Below are positions 7,341 through 16,355 of a stretch of 64,000 bases of DNA, in pieces. Each line of letters begins with the position of its first letter. Position 1 is the stretch's first letter. Source of the DNA: Spirochaetota bacterium (GTDB lineage Bacteria; Spirochaetota; UBA4802; JAFGJZ01); contig JAQIBV010000008.1 in the NCBI GenBank assembly GCA_027858855.1, forward strand, positions 62,001-126,000. Reading direction: 5' to 3'. A program made the translations under genes and the position numbers. A model generated the notes under the pieces. The model saw only the letters and a program-made list of their open reading frames with translations, was not told the origin of the DNA and did not search any database.

Positions 7341-8525
7341 ATGAAATTTTCAATAAATGATATTCGTAAATACCTGATTATCTATCATAACCTCAATGAA
7401 AGGGTCGCTCCATCAAAGATTATTCCGCTTCTGTTTAAAAAGCTCGGTTGTATACAGTATGATCCACTTAACATAACCGGCCGCAATGCCGACCTGGTAC
7501 TTCAATCACGGGTTCAGAAATATTATCCAGTAATACTGGACAATCTGCTTTATACGGAACGTCAGCTTGTCGACGGCTGGGACAAGATGATGTCAATTTA
7601 CCCTACGAGCGACTGGCCTTTTTTTATGCGTATGCGGGTTCACAAGGAGGGCGAAACCAGAGGCGGTCTTGCTTGGCGAAAATCACTGCATGTACTGCAA
7701 AAGACCCAAGACGTTGTTGAACATCTGAAAAAAAACGGTGCCTCAAAGCCTGCGGATATCGACCTTGGAACCTTAAACCCGGGAAAATGGGGACATCGCC
7801 GCGAATCAACTGCGGTTCTTGACTATCTTTTTCATACCGGACAGGCCGCTGTAGCACGCAAGTCCGGTACTCAAAAGACTTTTGATCTTACAGAAAATAT
7901 TCTACCGGCTCATATATTAAACGCAAAGGATCCTTTTACAGACGATAAAGCCTATCACCACTGGATTGTTTTGCGCCGTATCTCTTCGGTCGGTATTTTA
8001 TGGAATCGCAACAGCGTACTATGGCAGAATATCGGAGCAGAGCTTAAAAACAGGGACTACAGGCAGCAGATAATCGATGAACTGGTTAAAGAAAAAAAAA
8101 TAAAACAGATAAGTATTAAAGGGATATCTGAGATTTTTTATATCAAGATGAGTGACGTGAAACTCCTGAATTCGGCTGAGAACACTGTTTTAAGAGAGCG
8201 CATGCGCTTTATCGCACCACTCGATAACCTTATCTGGGACCGCGATATGACCGAACAGCTGTTTGGTTTTAAATACCGCTGGGAAGTCTATATGCCAGCC
8301 GTGAAAAGGGAGTACGGTTATTATGTGCTTCCGGTAATTTACAAAGAAAATTTTGTTGGCCGTATCGAACCCGTTGCCGATCGCAAAAACAGTACTCTGA
8401 TAATAAAAAATATCTGGAAAGAGCCGTCAGTCAAATGGACAAAAAAGATGGACACAGCTCTTAATAAAGAGCTGCGAAACTTTGCCGATTTTCTGAATCT
8501 GGAAAAGTTAAAAGTTTCCTACTAA
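7341..8525 (+). CDS. Winged-helix DNA glycosylase-like protein (AlkZ/YcaQ family)
   Basis: The 394-residue protein has the family's tandem winged-helix layout. Near the N-terminus CIQYDPLNITGRNADLVL matches the conserved Q-x-D motif of AlkZ/YcaQ enzymes, which unhook interstrand DNA crosslinks or excise bulky alkylated bases; FIAPLDNLIWDRDM and the YVLPVIYKENFVGRIEP region near the C-terminus are also typical. I start at the ATG at 7341, preceded by aaaaggac. It diverges from the ATPase across the 45-bp palindrome, and its 3' end overlaps the convergent zinc-ribbon gene by 4 bp. A DNA-repair role is inferred from family membership. Confidence 0.82.
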   Translation: MKFSINDIRKYLIIYHNLNERVAPSKIIPLLFKKLGCIQYDPLNITGRNADLVLQSRVQKYYPVILDNLLYTERQLVDGWDKMMSIYPTSDWPFFMRMRVHKEGETRGGLAWRKSLHVLQKTQDVVEHLKKNGASKPADIDLGTLNPGKWGHRRESTAVLDYLFHTGQAAVARKSGTQKTFDLTENILPAHILNAKDPFTDDKAYHHWIVLRRISSVGILWNRNSVLWQNIGAELKNRDYRQQIIDELVKEKKIKQISIKGISEIFYIKMSDVKLLNSAENTVLRERMRFIAPLDNLIWDRDMTEQLFGFKYRWEVYMPAVKREYGYYVLPVIYKENFVGRIEPVADRKNSTLIIKNIWKEPSVKWTKKMDTALNKELRNFADFLNLEKLKVSY

Positions 8526-9286
8526 AGCTTCTCTTCCACAAAACGCTTGCCAAAAGAGTAGGTTAGACCTGAGCTAAAACCGATCATGATATACTCGACA
8601 ACTTCTGTTATGCTAAACAATCCTATATTGCCGTAAATAACAGAAAAAAACGGCACAAGACATAGACCAAGCAGAGTCTTACCGATAATATTTCCATAAT
8701 TGCCGTCAAGCAGCCCATCGACTATGCCATCGATCAATCCCAGAAGCAGGCCAATTGACGCGTAAAAGTAGACAGAGGATATGCTGCTGAAAAAGATGTA
8801 TACGACATATCCCACCAAGGATCCGGAAATACCGTAAAGAAGAGGCCTAATCTGCGGTTTTTGTGGCTGACCTTTTTTGGGACTCTCGTCGGTAACTTTT
8901 TTCCGAAAATTTCCAAGCAATCTCAGATCATCCGAATTAATTCTAATAGTATAATCTTTCTGATAATTTTTTGCTTTATCAATTTCACCATCATCCAGCC
9001 AGAAAATCTGTGAGCTTGGGCAAACATCGACCAAAAAATTGTTATCGGAATTATCGTGTCTCAAAGGAAACTGTATCATCTCTTTGTTACAATAGGGACA
9101 GGGTTTTCCCGGAAGCCCCAATCCATTGGCGGTCATATCCCAGATTTGCGTAAACAGCCGGTTATTCACATCAAAAGCAGCTATATTAGAGACAGCGATG
9201 CCACAACATTTAGGACAGTAGAGGATTGTACCGATTTTAGAGTTTTTATAAATCAATTTAACGTTACAGTTTGGACAGATATACAT
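8522..9286 (-). CDS. Zinc-ribbon membrane protein
   Basis: The 254-residue protein opens with CPNC...CPKCC and then CPYCNKEM...CPSSQIFWLDDGEIDK, two zinc-ribbon modules of the TFIIB-like type (FWLD.GE is common there). From about residue 150 there are three or four hydrophobic helices (YGISGSLVGYVVYIFFSS; SVYFYASIGLLLGLIDG; LLGLCLVPFFSVIYG), so the zinc part is probably cytoplasmic and membrane-tethered. The stop codon overlaps that of the convergent AlkZ-like gene. Function unknown. Confidence 0.75.
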   Translation of the reverse strand: MYICPNCNVKLIYKNSKIGTILYCPKCCGIAVSNIAAFDVNNRLFTQIWDMTANGLGLPGKPCPYCNKEMIQFPLRHDNSDNNFLVDVCPSSQIFWLDDGEIDKAKNYQKDYTIRINSDDLRLLGNFRKKVTDESPKKGQPQKPQIRPLLYGISGSLVGYVVYIFFSSISSVYFYASIGLLLGLIDGIVDGLLDGNYGNIIGKTLLGLCLVPFFSVIYGNIGLFSITEVVEYIMIGFSSGLTYSFGKRFVEEKL

Positions 9287-9516
9287 AGAGGCTCACTTCG
9301 GTAGTAAAAACAAATCAAGTATTTAGTCAATAGCAACTTTACTATTGTTGTATGTATAGTTTTTCAATTAAAAAAAATAAATAAAATTCAGTATGCAGTT
9401 GTTTGAATCTAAGTATAATAAGATTCCATGATAATGTGAGTTAGCAGTTGACACTCAGATTATGTCCCTTTATGATTGGTGCTGATGGTGATTACTATTA
9501 CAATTATGAGGAATAA

Positions 9517-11226
9517 ATGGTAAGACGAATATTGACAGTCACCGGGATTATTGGAGCGATAACCGGCATGGTGCTGGTTTGTTACATTGCTATCCTTGGT
9601 ATGTTCGAATACCGGACTGATACAGCAAAATTACGTGCGGATCACATGCGTAATAATTATGAACGCCTTCAGCAGTATGTTGATACTCAGTATCGCTCAA
9701 TTATTTTTGATACACGAAATGCTGAAAAAGAACTACAAAGAAGCCTGAACGATGAACTTAATCATTACTACACACTACTTGATACTATTTATAAAAAGAC
9801 TCCTTCCGATAAACGCGATTTGGTTATTGAACGGTTTATTAAAACCGTTAGAAAGACTGATCCCCGATTATACGCTGTAACCTATGAGGGAGTCGCTCTA
9901 ATTTTTCCAGAAAACAGGGATTTAGAGGGTAAGTCAATAGTTGATCGCAGGGATGATAATGGTAAAGCTGTCATTCGTGAAGAGCTTGATGCGGTTAAAA
10001 GCGAAAAGCAGGCCTGTGTCGAATCAAGCTGGAATCGTAACAATGGTAGTTCGCTTTCGCCAGAAAAAAGGCTCAGTTGCCTTGTAAGGTTTGATGCTCT
10101 TGACTTCTATCTGGGGCTTGGTGATTGGGTAACATTAAACAAGCCGGTTTCATTGCGCCAGATTGGTGAACGTGTTGGATATGCAGGTGAAGTTCTAGGT
10201 TACCGTTTTGTGCTTATCGACTATGAAGGAAATGCTGTTTATCATTTTGATAAGGGGCTGAAAGGTAAAAACATCAGTGATGAAAGAGATGCAAGCGGAA
10301 AGTATATTACTCAGGAAATATTAAAGGCACGCAACAGTAACGAAGGTCTGGTGTTAAATTCAGAGCGAATTGATGTGACAAAAGAGAGGCGCAAGACCAT
10401 ACTATATTGTCGCGACATCCCCGAAATTGGCGCTGTTCTTGCTGCAGAGGCTGATGTAATAATTGAAGGTGATGAGTATATGCAGGAGCGATCCAGTCTC
10501 TATTCAAGAGCTACATTCAGATTTATATCTGTATTGTTTATTGTAACAGCTCTGATTCTGATTGGTGCCTCGCTCCTTCATTCAATGTGTCGTCACTATC
10601 TGCTCAATACCAAACGGCTTATAGAAAATTTTTCCAGGCCCCTGTCCAAAATAGAAAAAGCCGATCCTAAAGATTTTTCTCTCAAAGAACAGAGAGTCTG
10701 TGTTGATGCGTTCAACAGGGCAATCGATGAAATTTCGAATATGACAAAGAAGTTGATTGAGGCCTCTCCGGTTGATTCTGTTACCGGTTTATTGAATAAA
10801 CGGTCAATGACAGATCATCTTGCAAATGAGTTACATCTTTTTAAAGAGTTTAAGAATCCTTTTTCTTTGGTGTATCTGGATGTTGATGACTTCATTCAGT
10901 TCACCGCAGATTTGAATAAAGAACAGAGTCAGCAACTTCTATGTAAAATTGCTGAAGTAATAACTGTAGAATTGCGTAGGGTCGATTTGGCTTCCCGCTG
11001 GCACGGTGATGAGTTTCTGATTATTCTTCCAAGAAGCAGTCGCCTACAGGCAAAACTCGTTTCTGAACGAATTCGAAAAGCAGTAGAGACGATTTGTCAG
11101 GTTACGGTAAGTGCAGGTGTGGTATCGTGCCGAACAGGTGATACAATCGACGAACTTATGGAACGTTCCCGGCGAGCACTCGAAAAGGCAAAATCCGAGG
11201 GTAAAAACAGTACTGTAATGATATGA
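9517..11226 (+). CDS. Membrane diguanylate cyclase with double Cache-like sensor
   Basis: The 569-residue protein has a TM helix at residues 5-27, a periplasmic region of about 300 residues with two repeated sensor modules (AVTYEGVALIFPENRDLEGK and FVLIDYEGNAVYHFDKGLKG), a second TM near 335-360 and a C-terminal GGDEF domain from about 425 (VTGLLNKRSMTDHL). The signature reads RWHGDEF, with His for the first Gly. An RRVD upstream matches the inhibitory RxxD site. It should make c-di-GMP in response to an extracellular ligand; the variant residue leaves activity uncertain. Start ATG follows atgagg. Confidence 0.85.
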   Translation: MVRRILTVTGIIGAITGMVLVCYIAILGMFEYRTDTAKLRADHMRNNYERLQQYVDTQYRSIIFDTRNAEKELQRSLNDELNHYYTLLDTIYKKTPSDKRDLVIERFIKTVRKTDPRLYAVTYEGVALIFPENRDLEGKSIVDRRDDNGKAVIREELDAVKSEKQACVESSWNRNNGSSLSPEKRLSCLVRFDALDFYLGLGDWVTLNKPVSLRQIGERVGYAGEVLGYRFVLIDYEGNAVYHFDKGLKGKNISDERDASGKYITQEILKARNSNEGLVLNSERIDVTKERRKTILYCRDIPEIGAVLAAEADVIIEGDEYMQERSSLYSRATFRFISVLFIVTALILIGASLLHSMCRHYLLNTKRLIENFSRPLSKIEKADPKDFSLKEQRVCVDAFNRAIDEISNMTKKLIEASPVDSVTGLLNKRSMTDHLANELHLFKEFKNPFSLVYLDVDDFIQFTADLNKEQSQQLLCKIAEVITVELRRVDLASRWHGDEFLIILPRSSRLQAKLVSERIRKAVETICQVTVSAGVVSCRTGDTIDELMERSRRALEKAKSEGKNSTVMI

Positions 11227-11238
11227 GTTAACAGTGGT

Positions 11239-11270
11239 AAACCTTGATTGAATAACTAGGTTTTTGTTTT
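11239..11270 (+). terminator. Weak terminator after the diguanylate cyclase
   Basis: AAACCT (11239-11244) pairs with AGGTTT (11258-11263), followed by TTGTTTT. The stem is short. Confidence 0.35.
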
Positions 11271-11293
11271 AAAATTGAAAATTTCTTGATACA

Positions 11294-11860
11294 TTAAATA
11301 CCTTTATACAGATGATCAACAAGAATTTTAGTAGCAATAATTATTAGAATTGCGCCTCCGGCATATTCTATTCGTCTTCCAAAAATATTGGCTATGCGGT
11401 TAGCCAGAAAAATACCTGCAAGGCAGTTGATGAAGGTGACTAAACCGATGAGTAAAACTGGTAAAATGATATCAATGTTTAAAACCGAAAAACTGATTCC
11501 AATTGCAAGTGCATCAATGCTTGTGGCAAAAGACATTATCAGCAGTACCTTAGGATCAAGACAGTTTTTGCATACTTTCCCGTCTTCGGCACCACGTGCA
11601 TCGTAAATCATCTTAATTGCGACTCCCGATAACAGAATGAAGGCTATCCAGTGGTCCCATTGTTGAATGTAGGCTATAAGTGCTATTCCGGCTAACCAAC
11701 CTATAACAGGCATGAATGCCTGAAAAAGACCAAAGGAGAAAGAAATCAGAAATGCATGCTTTATCTTAAGATCTTTAATAATTATGCCATTGGCAATAGA
11801 AACGCTTAATGCGTCTATTGACAGGGCTATGGCAATTGCGATTATTGACACAAAACTCAT
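11294..11860 (-). CDS. mntP: Manganese efflux pump MntP
   Basis: The 188-residue, six-helix membrane protein shows the duplicated family motif: IAIALSIDALSVSIANGI near the N-terminus and SFATSIDALAIGIS in the second half. The paired aspartates (SIDAL) are the conserved metal-translocation residues of MntP/YebN. It exports Mn2+ to prevent toxicity. No yybP-ykoY manganese riboswitch is recognisable upstream. It is convergent with the diguanylate cyclase and transcribed alone. Confidence 0.9.
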   Translation of the reverse strand: MSFVSIIAIAIALSIDALSVSIANGIIIKDLKIKHAFLISFSFGLFQAFMPVIGWLAGIALIAYIQQWDHWIAFILLSGVAIKMIYDARGAEDGKVCKNCLDPKVLLIMSFATSIDALAIGISFSVLNIDIILPVLLIGLVTFINCLAGIFLANRIANIFGRRIEYAGGAILIIIATKILVDHLYKGI

Positions 11861-12430
11861 TAAATATCCGTTTGCATATAAATTTGATAAATGCGGTTGA
11901 CTTTAAAGAAAATAGAACTAAAAAAGTGATTTAGAGTATCAATTATCAAAATTACTCTTTTTGTAAAGAGGATTTCAAAAAATTAGGAGTATATTAAGGT
12001 AATTTCCATTAATTCGAAAGGTTATCTTTTTTATTTAGAAAAACTAATTTCATCTATCCTCGCCTCCGACAGGGATAGATGAAATTATATAGCGATGTAC
12101 TCGGTTGATTTTTCTTCCGTCTGTGATGAAAGAAAAAAGTGTATGATTTATGCCAAAAAAAGTCTTATAATTGATTCAGAAAAACAATCTCATCACCCCT
12201 CATCTCTGGTGAGTGAAAAAAGCAATGAATTATATCAAAATAAATAATTTATCTTCCTTTGCGATCGGTAGGAATAAGTTGTTATGATGAATTCAGAGAG
12301 CACCATTTTATTTTTTCCGTTTTAGCAAGGGAAGAAATTATGATGTTTTTATTCAGAAAATTAATTTTTTATCCCCCGCCTTTGGCGGGGGGGAATAATA
12401 TTTATAGATTTTATTCATAATGGAGGATCC
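11861..12430. repeat. Non-coding region with three hairpin-bearing repeats
   Basis: This 570-bp stretch has no credible gene. Three similar leaders recur: TTTAGAAAAACTAATTT (from 12034), ATTCAGAAAAACAATCT (12174) and ATTCAGAAAATTAATTT (12351), each followed by an inverted repeat. Hairpin 1 has 14-bp perfect arms (12046-12059, 12073-12086). Hairpin 2 is weak (TCACC 12193-12197, GGTGA 12208-12212). Hairpin 3 is GC-rich (CCCCCGCC 12373-12380, GGCGGGGG 12384-12391) and lies just upstream of the SH3 lipoprotein gene. The arms differ but the lead motif is kept, as in a REP/MITE-like family. Confidence 0.55.
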
Positions 12431-13285
12431 ATGCGATATCAAAATAAATTGATCTTTTTGCTTTTTCTTTTGCTCTCATTATTTGTGGTAAGCTGTTCAA
12501 AAGACAAGACTGCGACTATTGTTCCGGGTGAGAGAGTTGGTCCGGTAATAGCAGATATTACAGAAGAGGCACTTACTGATCTTGTAGGTTCTGATAATAT
12601 AAGGCGCAAAAAAATACCTACCGGCGAGGGAGAGTTTGCTAATGGCTCTGTACTGTTTGAAGGTACGCCGGATGAGTGTGAGATTCTTTGGTCCGGACAG
12701 TATAAGAAGCCAATTACAACGGTGCTGTTAAAGGAAAAAAAAAGCAGTTGGGTTACTGCAGAAGGAGTGACTGTTGGTCTGTCTCTGGATGAACTAATGA
12801 GTATTAATGGTAAGCCCGTAACTTTTTTAGGATTCGATTGGGATTACGGTGGTTATGTAATGTCGCATAATGGTGGGGCTCTGGATAAATATCAGGACAA
12901 GCTTAATTTGAGGATCTATTATACTAAAAGAGGCGAGTCTGAAGACTACACAGAGGTAATTGGAGATCGAGAAATTCTCTCGACTCATCCTGTTTTAGAT
13001 AAAATGAATGTTGAAATAATCGAGATGCGGGTGAATCTGTTTTCGGAAATTCGTTCAAAAGATATAGGAGTTGTGCATGCCAGAAGTGGATTGGTGTTAA
13101 GAAGCAAACCAACGGTATCGGGTGATAAACTGTTAACTATTCCCGACAATACCGAGATAAAAGTTGTATCACAGGATGGCCCTGAAGAAGAGATATCCGG
13201 TATTACAGCAAAATGGATAAAGGTACAATATGGCGGGCAAATTGGTTGGGTTTTCGGAGCATTCGTTGATTATAATGATTATTAA
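12431..13285 (+). CDS. Lipoprotein with C-terminal SH3-like domain
   Basis: The 284-residue protein starts with a signal peptide and lipobox (FVVSC, Cys22). The middle (residues 30-200) resembles no family I can name but has a QSINGKPV-like stretch (LDELMSINGKPVTFLG). Residues about 215-280 form a bacterial SH3 domain (VHARSGLVLRSKPTVSG, WIKVQYGGQIGWVFGAFV), which usually binds peptidoglycan or a protein. The start has an exceptionally good aatggagga site. It is 9 bp from rsmE and probably co-transcribed with it. A sensor or wall-contact role is plausible, not shown. Confidence 0.8.
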   Translation: MRYQNKLIFLLFLLLSLFVVSCSKDKTATIVPGERVGPVIADITEEALTDLVGSDNIRRKKIPTGEGEFANGSVLFEGTPDECEILWSGQYKKPITTVLLKEKKSSWVTAEGVTVGLSLDELMSINGKPVTFLGFDWDYGGYVMSHNGGALDKYQDKLNLRIYYTKRGESEDYTEVIGDREILSTHPVLDKMNVEIIEMRVNLFSEIRSKDIGVVHARSGLVLRSKPTVSGDKLLTIPDNTEIKVVSQDGPEEEISGITAKWIKVQYGGQIGWVFGAFVDYNDY

Positions 13286-13294
13286 TCGAAGCTG

Positions 13295-14005
13295 ATGAAT
13301 TTACTTCTCTTTTCGGAAGAGGACTTGTGTAGCGATGGTCTGATATGTGTTGAAGGTAGACGACACGACCATATAAATAACACACTCTGCTCTGTAGTTG
13401 GAGACAGAATCAGAGTTGGTTTAATTAATGGTAAAACCGGAACTGCATTAGTAGAGCATATTGGCTCTAAAGTTACCCGACTTGTTCCAGAACTTACGGA
13501 TGAACCACCAATGAAACTACCCGTTAGAATAATAATCGCAATGAGCCGACCGAAGTCTATGCGTAAAGTTTTGCGTTACGGAACAGCAATGGGTGTCAGC
13601 CATTTTGCAATTATTAACAGTTGGCGTGCCGATAAAAGTTATTGGCAGAGTCCGCTTTTATTTCCAGAAAAAATTCGAAGTGAGCTTTTGCTATCGCTTG
13701 AACAGGCCTGTGATACCGGTTTACCGCATGTTACAATGCATAAGTTATTTAAGCCATTTGTTGAAGATGAATTACCGCAGCTGGTCACCGGTTCTGATTG
13801 TTTTACGGCTCACCCCTATGCGGATGTGCCGGCACCCTTTGCTTTGAACAGGCCGATAAGTCTGGCGATCGGACCTGAGGGAGGATTTATTCCTTATGAA
13901 GTGGAGCTTCTTCAAAAAACCGGCTTCACTCCAGTTTCTATGGGGCGCAGAATTTTACGGGTTGAAAACGCAGTTCCGGCTCTGATCGGTCGGCTTTTCG
14001 TGTGA
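13295..14005 (+). CDS. rsmE: 16S rRNA m3U1498 methyltransferase RsmE
   Basis: The 236-residue protein matches RsmE: an N-terminal PUA-like part (HDHINNTLCSVVGDRI) and a C-terminal SPOUT domain with the SAM-binding knot LAIGPEGGFIPYEVELL and ILRVENAVPALIGRL. It methylates N3 of U1498 in 16S rRNA. Length is near the family's usual 240-245. It follows the SH3 lipoprotein gene by 9 bp. Confidence 0.92.
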   Translation: MNLLLFSEEDLCSDGLICVEGRRHDHINNTLCSVVGDRIRVGLINGKTGTALVEHIGSKVTRLVPELTDEPPMKLPVRIIIAMSRPKSMRKVLRYGTAMGVSHFAIINSWRADKSYWQSPLLFPEKIRSELLLSLEQACDTGLPHVTMHKLFKPFVEDELPQLVTGSDCFTAHPYADVPAPFALNRPISLAIGPEGGFIPYEVELLQKTGFTPVSMGRRILRVENAVPALIGRLFV

Positions 14006-14062
14006 ATCGGCGATTCAATAGTTGTTTGCAATGATTATCAAATTAGGGAGGACTCATTAATA

Positions 14063-14938
14063 ATGAAAATTGAAACTATTGCTGTGCATGACGGGGTTTT
14101 TCATGCTGATGATATTTTTGCAGCAGCAATCATTCGCTTGTTGTATCCGGATGTTAAAATTATTCGAAGTCGTTCTGAGGATGTTCTTAACCAGGCCGAC
14201 TTGAGGATTGATGTCGGTGGTGTCTTTAACCCGGAATCAGGCAATTACGATCATCATCTGGAAAAGGGAGCCGGAGAGCGACCCAACGGAATTCCATATG
14301 CCTCATGTGGATTGATCTGGAATGATTTTGGAATGAAACTTGCGAAAACTAAATTCAAGTTCGACCATATCGAGAGAAAGATAATTCAGTCAGTTGATGC
14401 GAATGATTGTGGTTTCAGTTTTGGGGAGGATAGGTATTCTTTCAGCCATTTTACAGTATCGGACCTTTTTGACTCATTCAACCCGGTCTGGTTTCGTGAA
14501 AATAACAACCATGATGAAGTTTTTGAAGAGGCGGTAGAGTTTGCCAAACGCATATTGATAAATGAGCTGGATAGAGCTGAAGGTTTTGAATTGTCACGGG
14601 AATATATCTACACAGTTGTTGAAGAGTCAGTTAATCCTTTTTATGTAGTACTGGATCGGTATATTCCGTGGCAGCATATTATTATTAACGAAACAGATTT
14701 TCTTTTTGTTCTGTTTCCGTCTACAGCCGGTGACTGGCGTGTACGGGCTGTTCCACGGCATCTGGGCTCTTTTGAATCACGAAAACCGCTTCCGGCCTCG
14801 TGGGCAGGAAAAAGGGAGAGTGAGCTGGCCGACTTAACAGGTGTTCCTGACGCAACATTCTGTCATCCGGCGCGCTTTATTGCGGGAGCCCGTTCCAGAG
14901 CCGGGGCAATAGCATTGGTAGAAATGGCTCTCAATTAA
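14063..14938 (+). CDS. MYG1-family (UPF0160) DHH-type nuclease
   Basis: The 291-residue protein carries the MYG1 set: HDGVFHADDIFAAAII at the N-terminus, RIDVGGVFNPESGNYDHH (the DHH metal motif) and AVDANDCG-like QSVDANDCG, and the C-terminal FCHPARFIAGARSRAGAI. Eukaryotic MYG1 is a 3'-5' RNA exonuclease in nucleus and mitochondria; bacterial members are little studied. A good ggagg site precedes the ATG at 14063. It follows rsmE by 57 bp, so both could act in RNA metabolism. Confidence 0.87.
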   Translation: MKIETIAVHDGVFHADDIFAAAIIRLLYPDVKIIRSRSEDVLNQADLRIDVGGVFNPESGNYDHHLEKGAGERPNGIPYASCGLIWNDFGMKLAKTKFKFDHIERKIIQSVDANDCGFSFGEDRYSFSHFTVSDLFDSFNPVWFRENNNHDEVFEEAVEFAKRILINELDRAEGFELSREYIYTVVEESVNPFYVVLDRYIPWQHIIINETDFLFVLFPSTAGDWRVRAVPRHLGSFESRKPLPASWAGKRESELADLTGVPDATFCHPARFIAGARSRAGAIALVEMALN

Positions 14939-14996
14939 ATATAGGTAGAGATATTAAAGATATTAAAAAATAATTAAACCTTAGTTGCTTGCGTCC

Positions 14997-15743
14997 CTAC
15001 AGTGTTGGATGATTTTTCTGTATAAAGGTAAGCATCTCTTTAACTGTTTCCTGTAGTAGCGGGTCGTTGCTGTTTTTACAATATACGCCATAAGGAATTA
15101 CAGGTTTAACCAGCGATTTCCCATGGTGCCTGTAGTTTACTATGATTGCCATATCAGTTCCGTTTACACCATTGTTTGAACATGACAGACTTGCTCGAAC
15201 CAAACCTGGGTCATCCGGATCGAGCAGGTTAATCTGGTAGCCTCTTTTGTGCCGTGACACTGTAATCATTTCACTGTTATGCTCAATAAGTGATTTAAAA
15301 AAATCGGAGCCTTCTTTGTTTGGTGAAATATCTTTTTGAGATCCCTTAATGATTGTCAGTTTTAGTTTTTTAAATGAATCGGGTGTATAGAGCTCTTCCG
15401 GGTTTGTTATTACGTGATAGTTCTTTTCATCGGTAAAATAGTGAAAAATTGAATCCACCTTCCCGTCGTTATCTGAATCAGTGATCAGTGTTATTCGGCG
15501 CGTCCCCTCTGTAAAGTGTCCCAATATTACATTTGTGGCCTGTCCTATCGATTGTAAAACGGCATAGTCTTCATATGATGCGGGTACAGGTAATTTTGCC
15601 AAGGCAGATTTATTTACAAAATCTTTGGGAACATATACACCAGTTGCAACAACCGATTGGATTTTTTGGTGTTTCAGTACGGCATCTGCTGTAAATGAGA
15701 TTGTTAGAGCGCAAACAAGAAGGATTAAATAGGATTTCTTCAT
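14997..15743 (-). CDS. Exported protein of unknown function
   Basis: About 248 residues. The N-terminus (MKKSYLILLVCALTISFT) is a signal peptide, probably cut near ADA. I use the ATG at 15741-15743, which has a TTGGAG site 9 bases upstream. The mature part contains LITDSDNDGKVDSIFHYF, which resembles a calcium-binding EF-hand/dockerin-type D-x-D-x-D-G loop, and LLDPDDPGLVRASLSC. No enzyme motif is visible. It is convergent with the MYG1-family gene. Likely periplasmic. Confidence 0.7.
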   Translation of the reverse strand: MKKSYLILLVCALTISFTADAVLKHQKIQSVVATGVYVPKDFVNKSALAKLPVPASYEDYAVLQSIGQATNVILGHFTEGTRRITLITDSDNDGKVDSIFHYFTDEKNYHVITNPEELYTPDSFKKLKLTIIKGSQKDISPNKEGSDFFKSLIEHNSEMITVSRHKRGYQINLLDPDDPGLVRASLSCSNNGVNGTDMAIIVNYRHHGKSLVKPVIPYGVYCKNSNDPLLQETVKEMLTFIQKNHPTL

Positions 15744-15878
15744 ATTAAGATTCTCCAAGTATGATAACAGTATAAGATACTATTACCATATAATATGTCT
15801 CTTATCAACTAAAAGATTGGAAATTTTAAATAAAGTTTCATGGGATTTGTTTCATTTCATTCGGAGGGTAAAAACTAA

Positions 15879-15904
15879 AAAAGGGAAGCATAAGCTTCCC
15901 TTTT
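15879..15904 (-). terminator. Rho-independent terminator of tRNA-Asp
   Basis: AAAAGGGAAGC (15879-15889) and GCTTCCCTTTT (15894-15904) form an 11-bp stem with a 4-nt loop; reading on the minus strand it is followed by T residues and lies right after the tRNA 3' end. Confidence 0.9.
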
Positions 15905-15909
15905 AAAAG

Positions 15910-15983
15910 CGGGGTAGACGAGACTCGAACTCGCGGCCCCATGCGTGACAGGCATGTACTCTAACCAACTGAGCTACTACCCC
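15910..15983 (-). tRNA. tRNA-Asp (anticodon GTC)
   Basis: Minus-strand cloverleaf: acceptor GGGGTAG/CTACCCC with discriminator G at 15910, D arm GCTCAGTTGGTTAGAG, anticodon arm CATGC-CTGTCAC-GCATG giving anticodon GTC, and T arm with GTTCGAG loop. G73 fits aspartate. The 3' CCA is not encoded. Confidence 0.97.
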
Positions 15984-15997
15984 TCGCTTCGTAAATG

Positions 15998-16027
15998 ATA
16001 AGACAATATTAGCCCCTGTCCTGTCAA
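15998..16027 (-). promoter_or_regulatory. Promoter of tRNA-Asp
   Basis: On the minus strand TTGACA (16027-16022), 18-bp spacer, TCTTAT (16003-15998), about 15 bp before the mature 5' end. Confidence 0.55.
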
Positions 16028-16355
16028 TGAAAAAAGCAGTTAAAAATTTTAAAATAATGTGGTTTTGAAAAAAAATAAGAGGGGAACTATAACCAGTTAT
16101 TATTTTTTAAAGGTCGACTGTCGACTTCAGTATACTAGATATTTCTTGTTGACAGTCTTCTCCTTTTTCTGATTGGATTTTGTTAAGAATAAGTATATTC
16201 AGTGATTACTATTTATGCTTATGAGTATATTATCGATAATGTCAAAAAAACTGATGGTAGCTTCCGTTAAATCAAACCTTAAGAAATCAACAAATCAACA
16301 AATGAACAATTAATAGGGGTTCTCTGAATATGAACAAAGAACGGCAGGCATGTGA
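16028..16355. other. Leader region of the Fe-S oxidoreductase with a short upstream reading frame
   Basis: No full gene is seen. GTCGAC at 16113-16118 and 16120-16125 form a 13-bp near-palindrome. TTGACA lies at 16149-16154. A nine-codon frame MNKERQACE starts at 16330 after an AGGGG site and its TGA (16357-16359) overlaps the ATG of the next gene at 16356, a layout that permits translational coupling. Confidence 0.45.

Noticed and set aside
11861-12000. Manganese riboswitch before mntP
   Set aside because: No yybP-ykoY-like conserved loops could be recognised in the upstream sequence on the minus strand.
12034-12400. Repeat region as a CRISPR array
   Set aside because: Only three imperfect leaders, spaced about 140 and 177 bp apart, with differing stems and no cas genes.
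15910-15983. tRNA-Asp as an integration site
   Set aside because: No integrase, direct repeat of the tRNA end or phage gene is nearby; the terminator follows the tRNA directly.
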